Shown here: positions 1-7,972 of the stretch, piece by piece
Numbering within the stretch: position 1 is the stretch's first letter
Layout: each line of letters starts with the position of its first letter
NCBI GenBank assembly: GCA_014376915.1
Contig: JACMQP010000061.1
Span: 1-9,104 of the forward strand
DNA length: 9,104 bases
Direction of reading: 5' to 3'
From: Ramlibacter sp.
GTDB lineage: Bacteria; Pseudomonadota; Gammaproteobacteria; Burkholderiales; Burkholderiaceae
Notes under the pieces: generated by a model
What the model was told of the DNA's origin: nothing
The model's input: only the letters and a program-made list of their open reading frames with translations
Databases searched by the model: none
Position numbers and translations under genes: made by a program

Positions 1-487
1 CGTACTGGATCTGCGGCATGGCCTGCATCCGCTGCGCCAGCTGCGCGTTCTGCGCGACAAGCTGCAGTCCCTGCTGCCGGACCTGGGCCAGCTGCCCTTC
101 GCGGCTGGCCACTTCGCGGCTCAGGTTCACGCCAACCACCACGGCAGCAACGCTTACCAGTGCCGCGGCCACCGCCGCCCCACGCCACAGCCCAAGGCCG
201 CGCCGCAATTTCTCGAGCATCGCGTTCTCCTTGGGTGAACCCGCTGACGCAGGTTGCGCATCGACCAGGTTCTCGATCCGCTTCCAGACGTTGGGGCCGG
301 GTTGCTCGGCGGGCTGCAGCTCGGTCATCGCGGCGAAGCGCTCCTGCCAGATCAGGGCCGCCGCCCGGACAGTGGCGCTCTGGCGCGCCATGGCCTCGAA
401 GCGGCGGCGGGCGCTGCCGCGCAGCGTGCCCAGCGCGTAGGCCGCAGCCAGGCGGTCCAGCAGTTCAGGGGAGTTGGTCAGATTCAT
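1..487 (-). CDS. Anti-sigma factor, RskA-like, C-terminus cut by window edge
   Basis: Probable membrane anchored anti-sigma factor that holds the ECF sigma factor encoded just upstream. The reading frame is open from the ATG at 487 to the left edge, giving 162 residues without a stop. Residues 1-55 form a short, Arg/Ala-rich cytoplasmic helical region (key stretch LAAAYALGTLRGSARRRFE, 13-31) typical of sigma-binding domains. A single membrane helix lies at about 102-121. After it comes a Gln-rich, coiled-coil-like segment (about 123-162) that would be periplasmic. The His-x3-Cys-x2-Cys zinc motif of ZAS anti-sigma factors is absent, so the RskA-type class fits better. The start is supported by GAGG at 494-497, six bases before the ATG and overlapping the sigma stop codon. 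The two genes are therefore almost certainly co-transcribed and coupled. The signal sensed cannot be told, because the periplasmic sensory domain lies outside the window. Confidence 0.82.
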   Translation of the reverse strand, partial: MNLTNSPELLDRLAAAYALGTLRGSARRRFEAMARQSATVRAAALIWQERFAAMTELQPAEQPGPNVWKRIENLVDAQPASAGSPKENAMLEKLRRGLGLWRGAAVAAALVSVAAVVVGVNLSREVASREGQLAQVRQQGLQLVAQNAQLAQRMQAMPQIQY

Positions 488-495
488 CTTGCGCC

Positions 496-1098
496 TCAGG
501 CAAACCGGCCCATGCAACCACGCAGTTGTTCGAGGCCCCGGCGAATCCAGGTCTTCACCGTGCCCAGCGGCAGCTTGAGCTGCTCGGCCAGTTCGCCGTG
601 GCTCAGGTCGCGCAGGTAGGCCAGGCTGACCACCTCGCGCTGTTTCGGTTCCAGCTTGCGCAGGCATTCGTGCAAGGCGCAGGCCAGCTCGCTGGCCTGG
701 GTCGTGTCCATTGGGTCGGGGGAGTCGCCGGCCACCGTTTCGGTGATGACGTCGTTCAGCTCCAGTCCGGCATCGGCCCGCTCGCTGGCCCGGCGCCGGC
801 GGAAGTCGAGCGCGCGGCTGCGGACGATGACACCCATCCACGCCATCGGCGGGCTCAGTGCCGACCGGTAGTCGCCGGCAATGCGCCAGATGTTCAGGTA
901 GGCCTCCTGCAGCACGTCCTCGGCCCAGTCGCGGTTGCTCACCACTTTCAAAGCCACGCCGTACAGCTTGGACGAGGTGAGGTCGTACAGCTCGCGCAGC
1001 GCGGTTTCGGCCTCTCCGGCGCGGACGCCCGGCAACTGGCGGGCGGCGATGCAGTCGATGAGAGCGATCAGTTTTGGGTCTTGAAGGTCGTGGGCCAT
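496..1098 (-). CDS. ECF-family RNA polymerase sigma factor
   Basis: Alternative sigma factor of the extracytoplasmic-function group, 200 residues, directing RNA polymerase to a stress regulon. Region 2 spans about residues 37-103 and contains the core-binding and -10 recognition helices ([11 protein letters not shown], 61-71, followed by a basic [11 protein letters not shown] stretch). A variable linker (104-138) leads to region 4 (139-197) with its helix-turn-helix ([20 protein letters not shown], 165-184) for -35 recognition. No region 1.1 or region 3 is present, as expected for ECF factors. The ATG at 1098 is the only reasonable start. No ribosome-binding site precedes it; instead a -10-like GACAAT lies six bases upstream. 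The adjacent downstream gene looks like its anti-sigma factor, so regulation by membrane-linked sequestration is expected. The class is certain; the exact ECF subgroup and target genes are not readable here. Confidence 0.93.
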   Translation of the reverse strand: MAHDLQDPKLIALIDCIAARQLPGVRAGEAETALRELYDLTSSKLYGVALKVVSNRDWAEDVLQEAYLNIWRIAGDYRSALSPPMAWMGVIVRSRALDFRRRRASERADAGLELNDVITETVAGDSPDPMDTTQASELACALHECLRKLEPKQREVVSLAYLRDLSHGELAEQLKLPLGTVKTWIRRGLEQLRGCMGRFA

Positions 1099-1104
1099 GG
1101 AGAT

Positions 1105-1110
1105 ATTGTC
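1105..1110 (-). promoter_or_regulatory. Candidate -10 element of the sigma-factor gene
   Basis: On the minus strand GACAAT is followed by six bases (ATCTCC) and then the ATG of the ECF sigma gene. This would place transcription initiation at or next to the start codon, giving a leaderless mRNA. It matches TATAAT at four of six positions, and no convincing -35 box is visible. The near-identical string GACAATTCTCCATG at murB is the main reason to record it. Confidence 0.3.
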
Positions 1111-1173
1111 GGGCTACTTGGCCTTTACGCAGTCAGTGCCGACCCGGATTCAGGGGCCGTCGGGCCGTACCCG

Positions 1174-1179
1174 TAAAAT
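1174..1179 (+). promoter_or_regulatory. Candidate -10 element of ppnP-argG
   Basis: TAAAAT matches the consensus TATAAT at five of six positions and lies seven bases before the ppnP ATG. Initiation would fall on or beside the A of the start codon, so the transcript may be leaderless. The AGGG at 1181-1184 lies only two bases from the ATG, too close for a normal ribosome-binding site. No clear -35 hexamer is seen. The divergent sigma-factor gene shares this 88 bp interval (1099-1186). Confidence 0.4.
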
Positions 1180-1186
1180 TAGGGCC

Positions 1187-2849
<1,663 letters not shown>

Positions 2850-2888
2850 CCCGCCGGTGCTCTCGCCGCCGCCACACGGAAGCGCCAG

Positions 2889-3956
2889 TTAGACGACCAC
2901 CGGCTCCGGCTCAAGGCAGATGCCGAAACGCTCGTAGACGCTGGTCTGGATGGCCCGGGCCAAGGTCACCACCTCGCCGCCCGTGGCGCCGCCGCGGTTG
3001 ACCAGCACCAGGGCCTGCTTGTCGTAGACGCCGGCGTTGCCGACCGACTTGCCCTTCCAGCCGCAGGCGTCGATCAGCCAGCCGGCCGCCAGCTTCACGC
3101 TGCCGTCCGCCATCGGGTAATGCACGATGCCCGGCTCGCGGGCAATGATGTCGGCGCACTGGTCCAGCGTCACCGTCGGGTTCTTGAAGAAGCTGCCGGC
3201 ATTGCCGATCACCTTCGGGTCCGGCAGCTTCGCGGTGCGGACGCTGCAGACCCAGTCGTAGATCTGCCGGGCCGAAGGAGCCTGCACGCCGGTCTCCTTC
3301 ATCTTGCGTTCCAGGTCGGCATACCCCAGCACCGGTTTCCACGGCCTGGGTAGCCGCAGGCGCACGCGCAGGATCAGTGCCCGGCCGGCCAGGCCGAAGC
3401 CGCCGGCCTGCGCGGCACAATTGTTGCCCCGCATTTCAGGCGCCTCGTGCTTGAACACCGAATCGCGGTAACCGAAAGCGCATTGCGCAGCGTCCAGCGT
3501 GAACACCTTGCCGGTCACCAGGTCGATCGCGTCGATTGCCTCGAAGCGGTCCTGCAATTCGACGCCGTAGGCGCCGATGTTCTGCACCGGGGAGCCGCCG
3601 ACGGTGCCAGGAATCAGCGCCAGGTTTTCCAGCCCGGGCAAACCCTGCTCGAGCGTCCAGCTCACGGCGTCGTGCCAGTTTTCGCCGGCGCCGAACTCCA
3701 CGATGGACGCCCTGGGGCCGTCGTCGACCAGCTTGCGGCCCATCACCTCGACCTTCAGCACCATCGGCTTGACGTCGCCGGTCAGCACGATGTTGCTGCC
3801 GCCGCCGAGCACGAACTTGGGGACGGACGCGAACTGCGGGTCGGCCAGCAATTCGCCCACATCTTCCTCGCGCGTGATGCGCACCAGCGTGCGCGCCTTG
3901 GCGACGATGCCAAAGCTGTTGTGGGTCTGCAGGGGTACGTTTTGCTCCACGATCAT
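2889..3956 (-). CDS. murB: UDP-N-acetylenolpyruvoylglucosamine reductase
   Basis: FAD- and NADPH-dependent reductase that turns UDP-GlcNAc-enolpyruvate into UDP-MurNAc, the second committed step of peptidoglycan precursor synthesis in the cytoplasm. At 355 residues it is close to the E. coli-type (type I) enzyme. Visible motifs are the FAD-binding [13 protein letters not shown] (49-61), [20 protein letters not shown] (112-131), the active-site arginine in [10 protein letters not shown] (Arg164), the proton-donor serine in [10 protein letters not shown] (Ser255), and the C-terminal catalytic glutamate in CLEPEPV (Glu349). Compared with E. coli, about 20 extra residues (roughly 172-192) sit between YRDSVFKHE and the [10 protein letters not shown] strand; they contain a GFGLAGRA stretch. 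The gene is alone on its strand, converging with argG and divergent from yajQ. The start has no ribosome-binding site and follows a -10-like hexamer. Confidence 0.97.
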   Translation of the reverse strand: MIVEQNVPLQTHNSFGIVAKARTLVRITREEDVGELLADPQFASVPKFVLGGGSNIVLTGDVKPMVLKVEVMGRKLVDDGPRASIVEFGAGENWHDAVSWTLEQGLPGLENLALIPGTVGGSPVQNIGAYGVELQDRFEAIDAIDLVTGKVFTLDAAQCAFGYRDSVFKHEAPEMRGNNCAAQAGGFGLAGRALILRVRLRLPRPWKPVLGYADLERKMKETGVQAPSARQIYDWVCSVRTAKLPDPKVIGNAGSFFKNPTVTLDQCADIIAREPGIVHYPMADGSVKLAAGWLIDACGWKGKSVGNAGVYDKQALVLVNRGGATGGEVVTLARAIQTSVYERFGICLEPEPVVV

Positions 3957-3962
3957 GGGAGA

Positions 3963-3968
3963 ATTGTC
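3963..3968 (-). promoter_or_regulatory. Candidate -10 element of murB
   Basis: On the minus strand GACAAT is followed by five bases (TCTCC) and the murB ATG, nearly the same arrangement as at the ECF sigma gene. Initiation would lie at or next to the start codon, giving a leaderless or nearly leaderless message. The match to TATAAT is four of six and I see no convincing -35 box. The whole divergent interval to yajQ is only 43 bp (3957-3999). Confidence 0.3.
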
Positions 3969-3988
3969 GCATCAGCCAACAGCACTCC

Positions 3989-3994
3989 AGGGAG
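3989..3994 (+). promoter_or_regulatory. Ribosome-binding site of yajQ
   Basis: AGGGAG followed by a five-base spacer (CGTCC) and the ATG at 4000. It is the best Shine-Dalgarno match in the window and fixes the yajQ start, although the frame stays open far upstream, antisense to murB. Confidence 0.75.
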
Positions 3995-3999
3995 CGTCC

Positions 4000-4485
4000 A
4001 TGCCGTCTTTTGACACCGTTTGCGAGCCGAACATGGTCGAAGTGAAAAACGCCGTCGAGAACGCGGCAAAAGAGATCGGCACCCGCTTCGATTTCAAGGG
4101 CACGTCGGCGGCGGTGGAACTCAAGGACAAGGAAATCACGCTGTTCGGCGACGCCGAGTTCCAGCTGACCCAGGTCGAGGATGTCCTGACCGGCAAGCTG
4201 GCCAAGCGCAACGTCGACGTGCGCTACCTCGACAAGGGCGACGTGCAGAAGATCGGCGGCGACCGGGTCAAGCAGGTGCTCAAGGTGCGCAACGGCATCG
4301 AGACCGAGCAGGCCAAGAAGATCACGCGCCTCGTCAAGGACAGCAAGCTCAAAGTGCAGGCCGCGATCCAGGGCGACGCGGTGCGCATCACGGGCGCCAA
4401 GCGCGACGACCTGCAAGCCGCGATGGCCCTGATCAAGAAGGACATCGCCGACCTTCCGCTGTCGTTCAACAACTTCCGCGACTGA
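4000..4485 (+). CDS. yajQ: YajQ family nucleotide-binding protein
   Basis: Small cytoplasmic protein of the YajQ/DUF520 family, 161 residues, the usual family length. Relatives bind nucleotides. A Xanthomonas homologue has been reported as a cyclic di-GMP receptor that acts with a transcription factor, and the E. coli member was noted for nucleotide binding. The fit is clear throughout: [10 protein letters not shown] at the start, the [18 protein letters not shown] block (17-34), the conserved [20 protein letters not shown] (106-125), [15 protein letters not shown] (128-142) and the terminal FNNFRD. A strong ribosome-binding site sets the start. Its TGA overlaps the ATG of the following protease gene (TGATG), so the two proteins are translationally coupled. 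The family is certain; whether this copy binds cyclic di-GMP cannot be judged from sequence alone. Confidence 0.95.
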   Translation: MPSFDTVCEPNMVEVKNAVENAAKEIGTRFDFKGTSAAVELKDKEITLFGDAEFQLTQVEDVLTGKLAKRNVDVRYLDKGDVQKIGGDRVKQVLKVRNGIETEQAKKITRLVKDSKLKVQAAIQGDAVRITGAKRDDLQAAMALIKKDIADLPLSFNNFRD

Positions 4486-5135
4486 TGCGGTTGGCGCGCT
4501 TGCTGCTGGGGGCCGCGGCGCTGCTGGCCATCGCCGGTGCGGCGGCGGCGCAGGCCGTGTCGCTGCAGGGCATGCTGGGGACCAAGGCGCTGCTGGTGAT
4601 CGACGGCGGCGCACCCCGCAGCGTCGCCCCCGGCGAGAGCCTGCAGGGCGTCAAGGTGGTCTCCACCTCCGGCGACCAGGCGGTGGTCGAGATCAAGGGC
4701 AGGCAGCACACGCTGCGCATCGGTGACTCGCAGGTCAGCATCGGCAGCTCGGGCCCTGGTGCGCGCGGCACCCGGATCGTGATGACGGCTGGCAGCAACG
4801 GCCACTTCCTGACGTCCGGCACCATCAACGGCCGCGCCGTCCAGTTCATGGTGGACACCGGCGCCAGCGTGGTGGGCCTGGGCGTCTCCGAAGCCGAGCG
4901 GGTCGGCCTCAACTACAAGAGCGGCCAGCCGGTGCGGATGCAGACCGCCAACGGCATGAGCCCGGCCTGGCTGGTGAAGCTGGCGTCCGTGCGCATCGGC
5001 GATGTGGAGATCTACGACATCGACGCGGTGGTCGGCACCCAGTCCATGCCCTTCGTGCTGCTGGGCAACAGTTTCCTGTCGCGGTTCCAGATGCGGCGCG
5101 ACAACGAGCAGATGGTGCTCGAGCGCCGCTACTAG
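4485..5135 (+). CDS. Exported retropepsin-like aspartic protease (clan AA)
   Basis: Predicted 216-residue periplasmic or membrane-tethered aspartic protease of the single-lobe retropepsin type, which works as a homodimer. Residues 1-24 are a signal peptide or membrane anchor: basic MRLAR, a hydrophobic Leu/Ala core, and a possible cleavage site after AAAQA at about 24. Residues 25-95 are a small beta-rich N-terminal region with a GESLQGVKV stretch. The protease lobe covers about 96-216. The catalytic motif FMVDTGAS lies at 121-128, with Asp124 the active aspartate, and the second family hallmark, hydrophobic-hydrophobic-Gly (VLLGNSFLSRF), is at 191-201. This architecture matches the bacterial TIGR02281-type clan AA proteases, whose substrates are mostly unknown. 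It starts one base inside the yajQ stop codon (TGATG). No ribosome-binding site of its own is obvious, and reinitiation after yajQ is likely. Confidence 0.88.
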   Translation: MRLARLLLGAAALLAIAGAAAAQAVSLQGMLGTKALLVIDGGAPRSVAPGESLQGVKVVSTSGDQAVVEIKGRQHTLRIGDSQVSIGSSGPGARGTRIVMTAGSNGHFLTSGTINGRAVQFMVDTGASVVGLGVSEAERVGLNYKSGQPVRMQTANGMSPAWLVKLASVRIGDVEIYDIDAVVGTQSMPFVLLGNSFLSRFQMRRDNEQMVLERRY

Positions 5136-5147
5136 TTTTCCGACTCA

Positions 5148-6761
5148 GTGCCCGAATCCTCCTCCGAATCCACCGCCGCCGGCCTGCGCAAGGAGCACGA
5201 CCTCTCGGCCTTCGCGCCGCTGCGCTGGCCGGTGTTCCGCATGCTGTGGCTCACCTGGCTGGCCGCCAACACCACGATGTGGATGAACGACGTCGCCGCC
5301 GCCTGGCTCATGACGTCGCTGGCGCCGACCCCGCTCTGGGTGGCGCTGGTGCAGACCGCCTCGACGCTGCCGGTGTTCCTGCTGGGGCTGCCGAGCGGTG
5401 CGATGGCCGACATCCTGGACCGGCGCCGCTACTTCATGATCACGCAGTTCTGGGTGGCGGGCGTGGCCGGCCTGCTGTGCGTCGCTGTGCTGCTCCACGC
5501 GATGACCGCCCCGCTGCTGCTGGCGTTGACCTTCTGCAACGGCATCGGGCTGGCGATGCGCTGGCCGGTGTTCGCCGCCATCATTCCCGAGGTGGTGCCG
5601 CGGCCGCAGCTGCCGGCGGCGCTGGCGCTGAACGGCGTGTCGATGAACAGCTCGCGCATCATCGGCCCGCTGGCCGCCGGCGCCATCATCGCCAGCGTCG
5701 GCATCCAGTGGGTGTTCGTGCTGAACGCCGCGCTGTCGCTGACCGCGGCGTTCGTCATCATGCGCTGGCGGCGCGAGCACCGCGAAAGCCCGCTGGGACG
5801 CGAGCGGTTGCCGCGGGCGATGCGGGTCGGCCTGCAGTTCGTACGCCAGTCGCAGCGGATGCGGGCGATGCTGCTGCGCGTCTTCCTGTTCTTCCTGCAC
5901 TCCACTGCCTTGCTGGCGCTGCTGCCGTTGCTGGCCCGCGCCCTGCCCGGCGGCGCGGCCGGCACCTTCACGCTGCTGCTGGCATCGATGGGCGCGGGCG
6001 CCATCGTGGCGGCACTGTCCATGCCGCGGATCCGCCGGCTGATGCCGCTGGAGCGGCTGATCCTGGTGGGCACGTGCGCCCAGGCGGGCTCGGCGCTGGC
6101 AGTCGCCTGGGCGCCTTCGATCTACCTGGCGGTGCCGGCCATGATGCTGTCTGGCGCGGCCTGGATCTCGGTGGCCAACTCACTGACAGTGGCGACCCAG
6201 ATGGCGCTGCCGGACTGGGTCCGCGCCCGCGGCATGTCGATCTACCAGATGGCGCTGATGGGGTCCACCGCCCTCGGTGCTGCGACCTGGGGCCAGATCG
6301 CCACGGTGACCGACATCCACACCAGCGTGGGACTGGCATCGGTCAGCAGCGTCGTCGCCTTGCTGGTGGCGCAGCGGCTGGTGCCGGACCGCGGCATCGA
6401 GGACGACCTGACGCCGTCCAGCGCGTTCAAGGCGCCGGTGGCGCAGGCGACACCGGCGGCGGGCCGGGTCCAGGTGCTGATCGAATACCGGATCGATCCG
6501 GCGCGGTCGGCCGAATTCGAGGCCACGATGCAGGACAGCCGGCGCAGCCGGATGCGCCAGGGCGCACTGGCCTGGGAACTGCTGCACGACCTGTACGACC
6601 CGGGCCGCTACATCGAGCAGATCACCGACGAATCGTGGACCGAGCACCTGCGCCGCTTCGACCGCGTGACGACCGCCGACGTCGCGCTGCGCGATCGCAA
6701 GCTGGCCTTCCACCTGGGCGAAACGCCGCCGGTGGTGTCGCGGTTCCTGCTTCGCCACTAG
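5148..6761 (+). CDS. MFS exporter (MFS_3/EntS-like) with C-terminal alpha/beta-barrel-like domain
   Basis: Inner-membrane major facilitator of 537 residues. Residues about 22-412 form the transporter, with repeated hydrophobic helices and the loop motif GAMADILDRRRY (84-95), which resembles MFS motif A. Overall it resembles the MFS_3 family that includes the enterobactin exporter EntS. After a short Pro/Ala linker, residues about 438-525 form a soluble domain: VQVLIEYRID, a charged helix SRRSRMRQGALAWELL, then DPGRYIEQ and ESWTEHLRRFDRVT. It looks like an antibiotic-biosynthesis-monooxygenase-type dimeric barrel, an extension known in part of this transporter family. The cargo cannot be named. 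The start is GTG at 5148, 12 bp after the protease stop and without a visible ribosome-binding site; the next in-frame ATG (residue 32) would cut into the first helix. It is probably the last gene of the yajQ-protease run. Confidence 0.88.
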   Translation: MPESSSESTAAGLRKEHDLSAFAPLRWPVFRMLWLTWLAANTTMWMNDVAAAWLMTSLAPTPLWVALVQTASTLPVFLLGLPSGAMADILDRRRYFMITQFWVAGVAGLLCVAVLLHAMTAPLLLALTFCNGIGLAMRWPVFAAIIPEVVPRPQLPAALALNGVSMNSSRIIGPLAAGAIIASVGIQWVFVLNAALSLTAAFVIMRWRREHRESPLGRERLPRAMRVGLQFVRQSQRMRAMLLRVFLFFLHSTALLALLPLLARALPGGAAGTFTLLLASMGAGAIVAALSMPRIRRLMPLERLILVGTCAQAGSALAVAWAPSIYLAVPAMMLSGAAWISVANSLTVATQMALPDWVRARGMSIYQMALMGSTALGAATWGQIATVTDIHTSVGLASVSSVVALLVAQRLVPDRGIEDDLTPSSAFKAPVAQATPAAGRVQVLIEYRIDPARSAEFEATMQDSRRSRMRQGALAWELLHDLYDPGRYIEQITDESWTEHLRRFDRVTTADVALRDRKLAFHLGETPPVVSRFLLRH

Positions 6762-6770
6762 CGCCTGGGG

Positions 6771-7412
6771 CTAGCGGCCAGGCATGGTCTTCTTCGCGCC
6801 CAGCCTCGATTCCCTGCCTTGCAGCAGGCGGCCGATGTTCTCGCTGTGCCGCCAGGCCAGCAGCAGCGCCATCACCGCCAGGGCCAGCGCCACCGGCGTT
6901 TCCGCATACCACTGGATGTGGTCGCCCAGCAGGTAGAAGGCGGGCGCGAACACGGCGGAAATCAGCGATGCCAGCGACGAGTAGCGAAAGAAAAAGGCAA
7001 TGATCACCCAGGTGGCCGCCGTCGCAAGGCCCAGCAGCGGATGAATGCCGAACACCACCCCCAGAAAGGTGGCGACGCCCTTGCCGCCCTGGAAGCGGAA
7101 GAACACGGGATACAGGTGGCCGAGAAAGGCCGCCAGCCCCACCATCGCCACCGTGCCTTCTTCCAGTCCATAGGGCTTGCCGAACAGCTGCACCAGCAGC
7201 ACCGGCAGCCAGCCCTTCACGCCGTCCAGCAGCAGCGTGACGATCGCGGCCGGCTTGCTGCCCGAGCGCAGCACATTGGTGGCGCCCGGGTTCTTGCTGC
7301 CGAAGGTGCGCGGGTCTCGCAGCCCCATCAGGCGGCTGACGATCACGGCGAAGGAAATCGACCCCAGCAGGTACGCGGCCAGCGTCGCCAGGAATGGGTA
7401 AAGAACTTGCAA
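6771..7412 (-). CDS. plsY: Acyl-phosphate:glycerol-3-phosphate acyltransferase
   Basis: Inner-membrane enzyme that moves the acyl group from acyl-phosphate (made by PlsX) to glycerol-3-phosphate, forming lysophosphatidic acid, the first step of phospholipid synthesis. With a TTG start at 7412 it has 213 residues, normal for the family. The hydrophobic first helix (VLYPFLATLAAYLLGSISFA, 3-22) is followed by the three family motifs: GSKNPGATNVLR (38-49), GHLYPVFFRFQGGKGVAT (98-115) and RHSENIGRLLQGRESRLG (188-205). The frame is open further upstream, but those residues overlap ybaK and do not look like PlsY. The next ATG (residue 29) would remove the first helix. TTG is favoured because GGAG (7421-7424) sits eight bases before it. 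It lies 25 bp after ybaK and converges on the exporter gene, with only 9 bp between the two stops. Confidence 0.95.
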   Translation of the reverse strand: MQVLYPFLATLAAYLLGSISFAVIVSRLMGLRDPRTFGSKNPGATNVLRSGSKPAAIVTLLLDGVKGWLPVLLVQLFGKPYGLEEGTVAMVGLAAFLGHLYPVFFRFQGGKGVATFLGVVFGIHPLLGLATAATWVIIAFFFRYSSLASLISAVFAPAFYLLGDHIQWYAETPVALALAVMALLLAWRHSENIGRLLQGRESRLGAKKTMPGR

Positions 7413-7420
7413 GACTTGGT

Positions 7421-7424
7421 CTCC
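7421..7424 (-). promoter_or_regulatory. Ribosome-binding site supporting the plsY TTG start
   Basis: GGAG on the minus strand, eight bases before the TTG at 7412. No ATG or GTG start stands at a sensible place near the conserved first helix, so this site decides the start. Confidence 0.55.
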
Positions 7425-7437
7425 GGCGGATAGGCGG

Positions 7438-7929
7438 CTATTCTGCCAGCGCGCACTGCACCGGCTTCGCGCCGAGCAGTTGCACGCAGACCTGCGGATC
7501 GATGCCCACCAGGTAGCCACGGCGCCCGCCATTGATTAGGATGCGCGGCAGCGCCAGGATGCTGTCTTCGATGTAGACCGGCATCGCCTTGCGCGTGGCG
7601 AATGGCGACGTGCCGCCGACCAGGTAGCCGCTGTGCCGGTTGGCCACCTCGGGCTGGCACGGCTCCACCGACTTGGCGCCGACCTGGCGCGCCAGGCTCC
7701 TGGTCGACACCTTGCGGTTGCCGTGCATCAGCACCACCAGCGGCCTGGCGTTCTGGTCTTCCATGATCAGGGTCTTGACCACGGCGAACGGATCGACGCC
7801 GAGCACCATCGCACTGTGCTGCGCGCCGCCATGCGCGAGGTATTCGTACGGATGTTCGGTGAAGGCGACGCCGCGCTCGCGCAGCATGGCGGTGGCGGGC
7901 GTTTCGCTGACGTGGATCTTCTTCGCCAT
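7438..7929 (-). CDS. ybaK: Cys-tRNA(Pro)/Cys-tRNA(Cys) deacylase, YbaK family
   Basis: Free-standing editing enzyme of 163 residues. Characterised YbaK proteins hydrolyse cysteine wrongly attached to tRNA(Pro), backing up prolyl-tRNA synthetase in the cytoplasm. The conserved lysine is in FAVVKTLIM (Lys52), with GYLVGGTSPFATRK (101-114) and INGGRRG (132-138) as the other family motifs; E. coli YbaK (159 residues) shows the same order. I chose the ATG at 7929 (MAKKIHVSETPA). The in-frame ATG at 7965 would add twelve residues that are simply translated from the palindromic repeat at 7942-7960. No ribosome-binding site is visible before 7929. The gene lies 43 bp after tas and 25 bp before plsY on the same strand, so a shared transcript is plausible but not proved. 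Confidence 0.93.
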   Translation of the reverse strand: MAKKIHVSETPATAMLRERGVAFTEHPYEYLAHGGAQHSAMVLGVDPFAVVKTLIMEDQNARPLVVLMHGNRKVSTRSLARQVGAKSVEPCQPEVANRHSGYLVGGTSPFATRKAMPVYIEDSILALPRILINGGRRGYLVGIDPQVCVQLLGAKPVQCALAE

Positions 7930-7941
7930 TGGTTTTGGTCG

Positions 7942-7960
7942 TCCCGGCCTTGATCCGGGA
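7942..7960. repeat. Short palindromic intergenic repeat (REP-like)
   Basis: TCCCGG (7942-7947) and CCGGGA (7955-7960) form a perfect 6 bp stem around a 7-base loop (CCTTGAT). BamHI-type GGATCC and CCATGG palindromes abut it (7958-7967). Very similar cores, which translate to stock peptides such as WIPDQGRDD, recur between genes in many alpha- and betaproteobacterial genomes (from memory). This is therefore probably one copy of a dispersed repeat inserted between tas and ybaK. With no T run after it, a role as a classic terminator is unlikely, though it could stabilise mRNA ends. Confidence 0.6.
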
Positions 7961-7972
7961 TCCATGGATTGT

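Noticed and set aside
160..1176. Long plus-strand open frame of 338 residues antisense to the sigma/anti-sigma pair
   Set aside because: Its Arg/Pro/Ala-rich, low-complexity translation matches no family and is the usual shadow frame in GC-rich DNA. The opposite strand encodes clear sigma and anti-sigma proteins.
1097..1186. Upstream ATG extending ppnP by 30 residues
   Set aside because: The extension does not resemble the family, overlaps the sigma-gene start, and covers the probable promoter region.
2850..2888. Possible bidirectional terminator between argG and murB
   Set aside because: The 39 bp are GC-rich, but I could not find a convincing stem-loop followed by a T tract on either strand.
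3577..3999. In-frame upstream extension of yajQ antisense to murB
   Set aside because: YajQ proteins begin with MPSFD, which coincides with the ATG at 4000 behind a strong ribosome-binding site.
7930..7965. Upstream ATG of ybaK adding MDPGSRPGRPKP
   Set aside because: Those residues are the translation of the palindromic repeat, and the family N-terminus fits the ATG at 7929.
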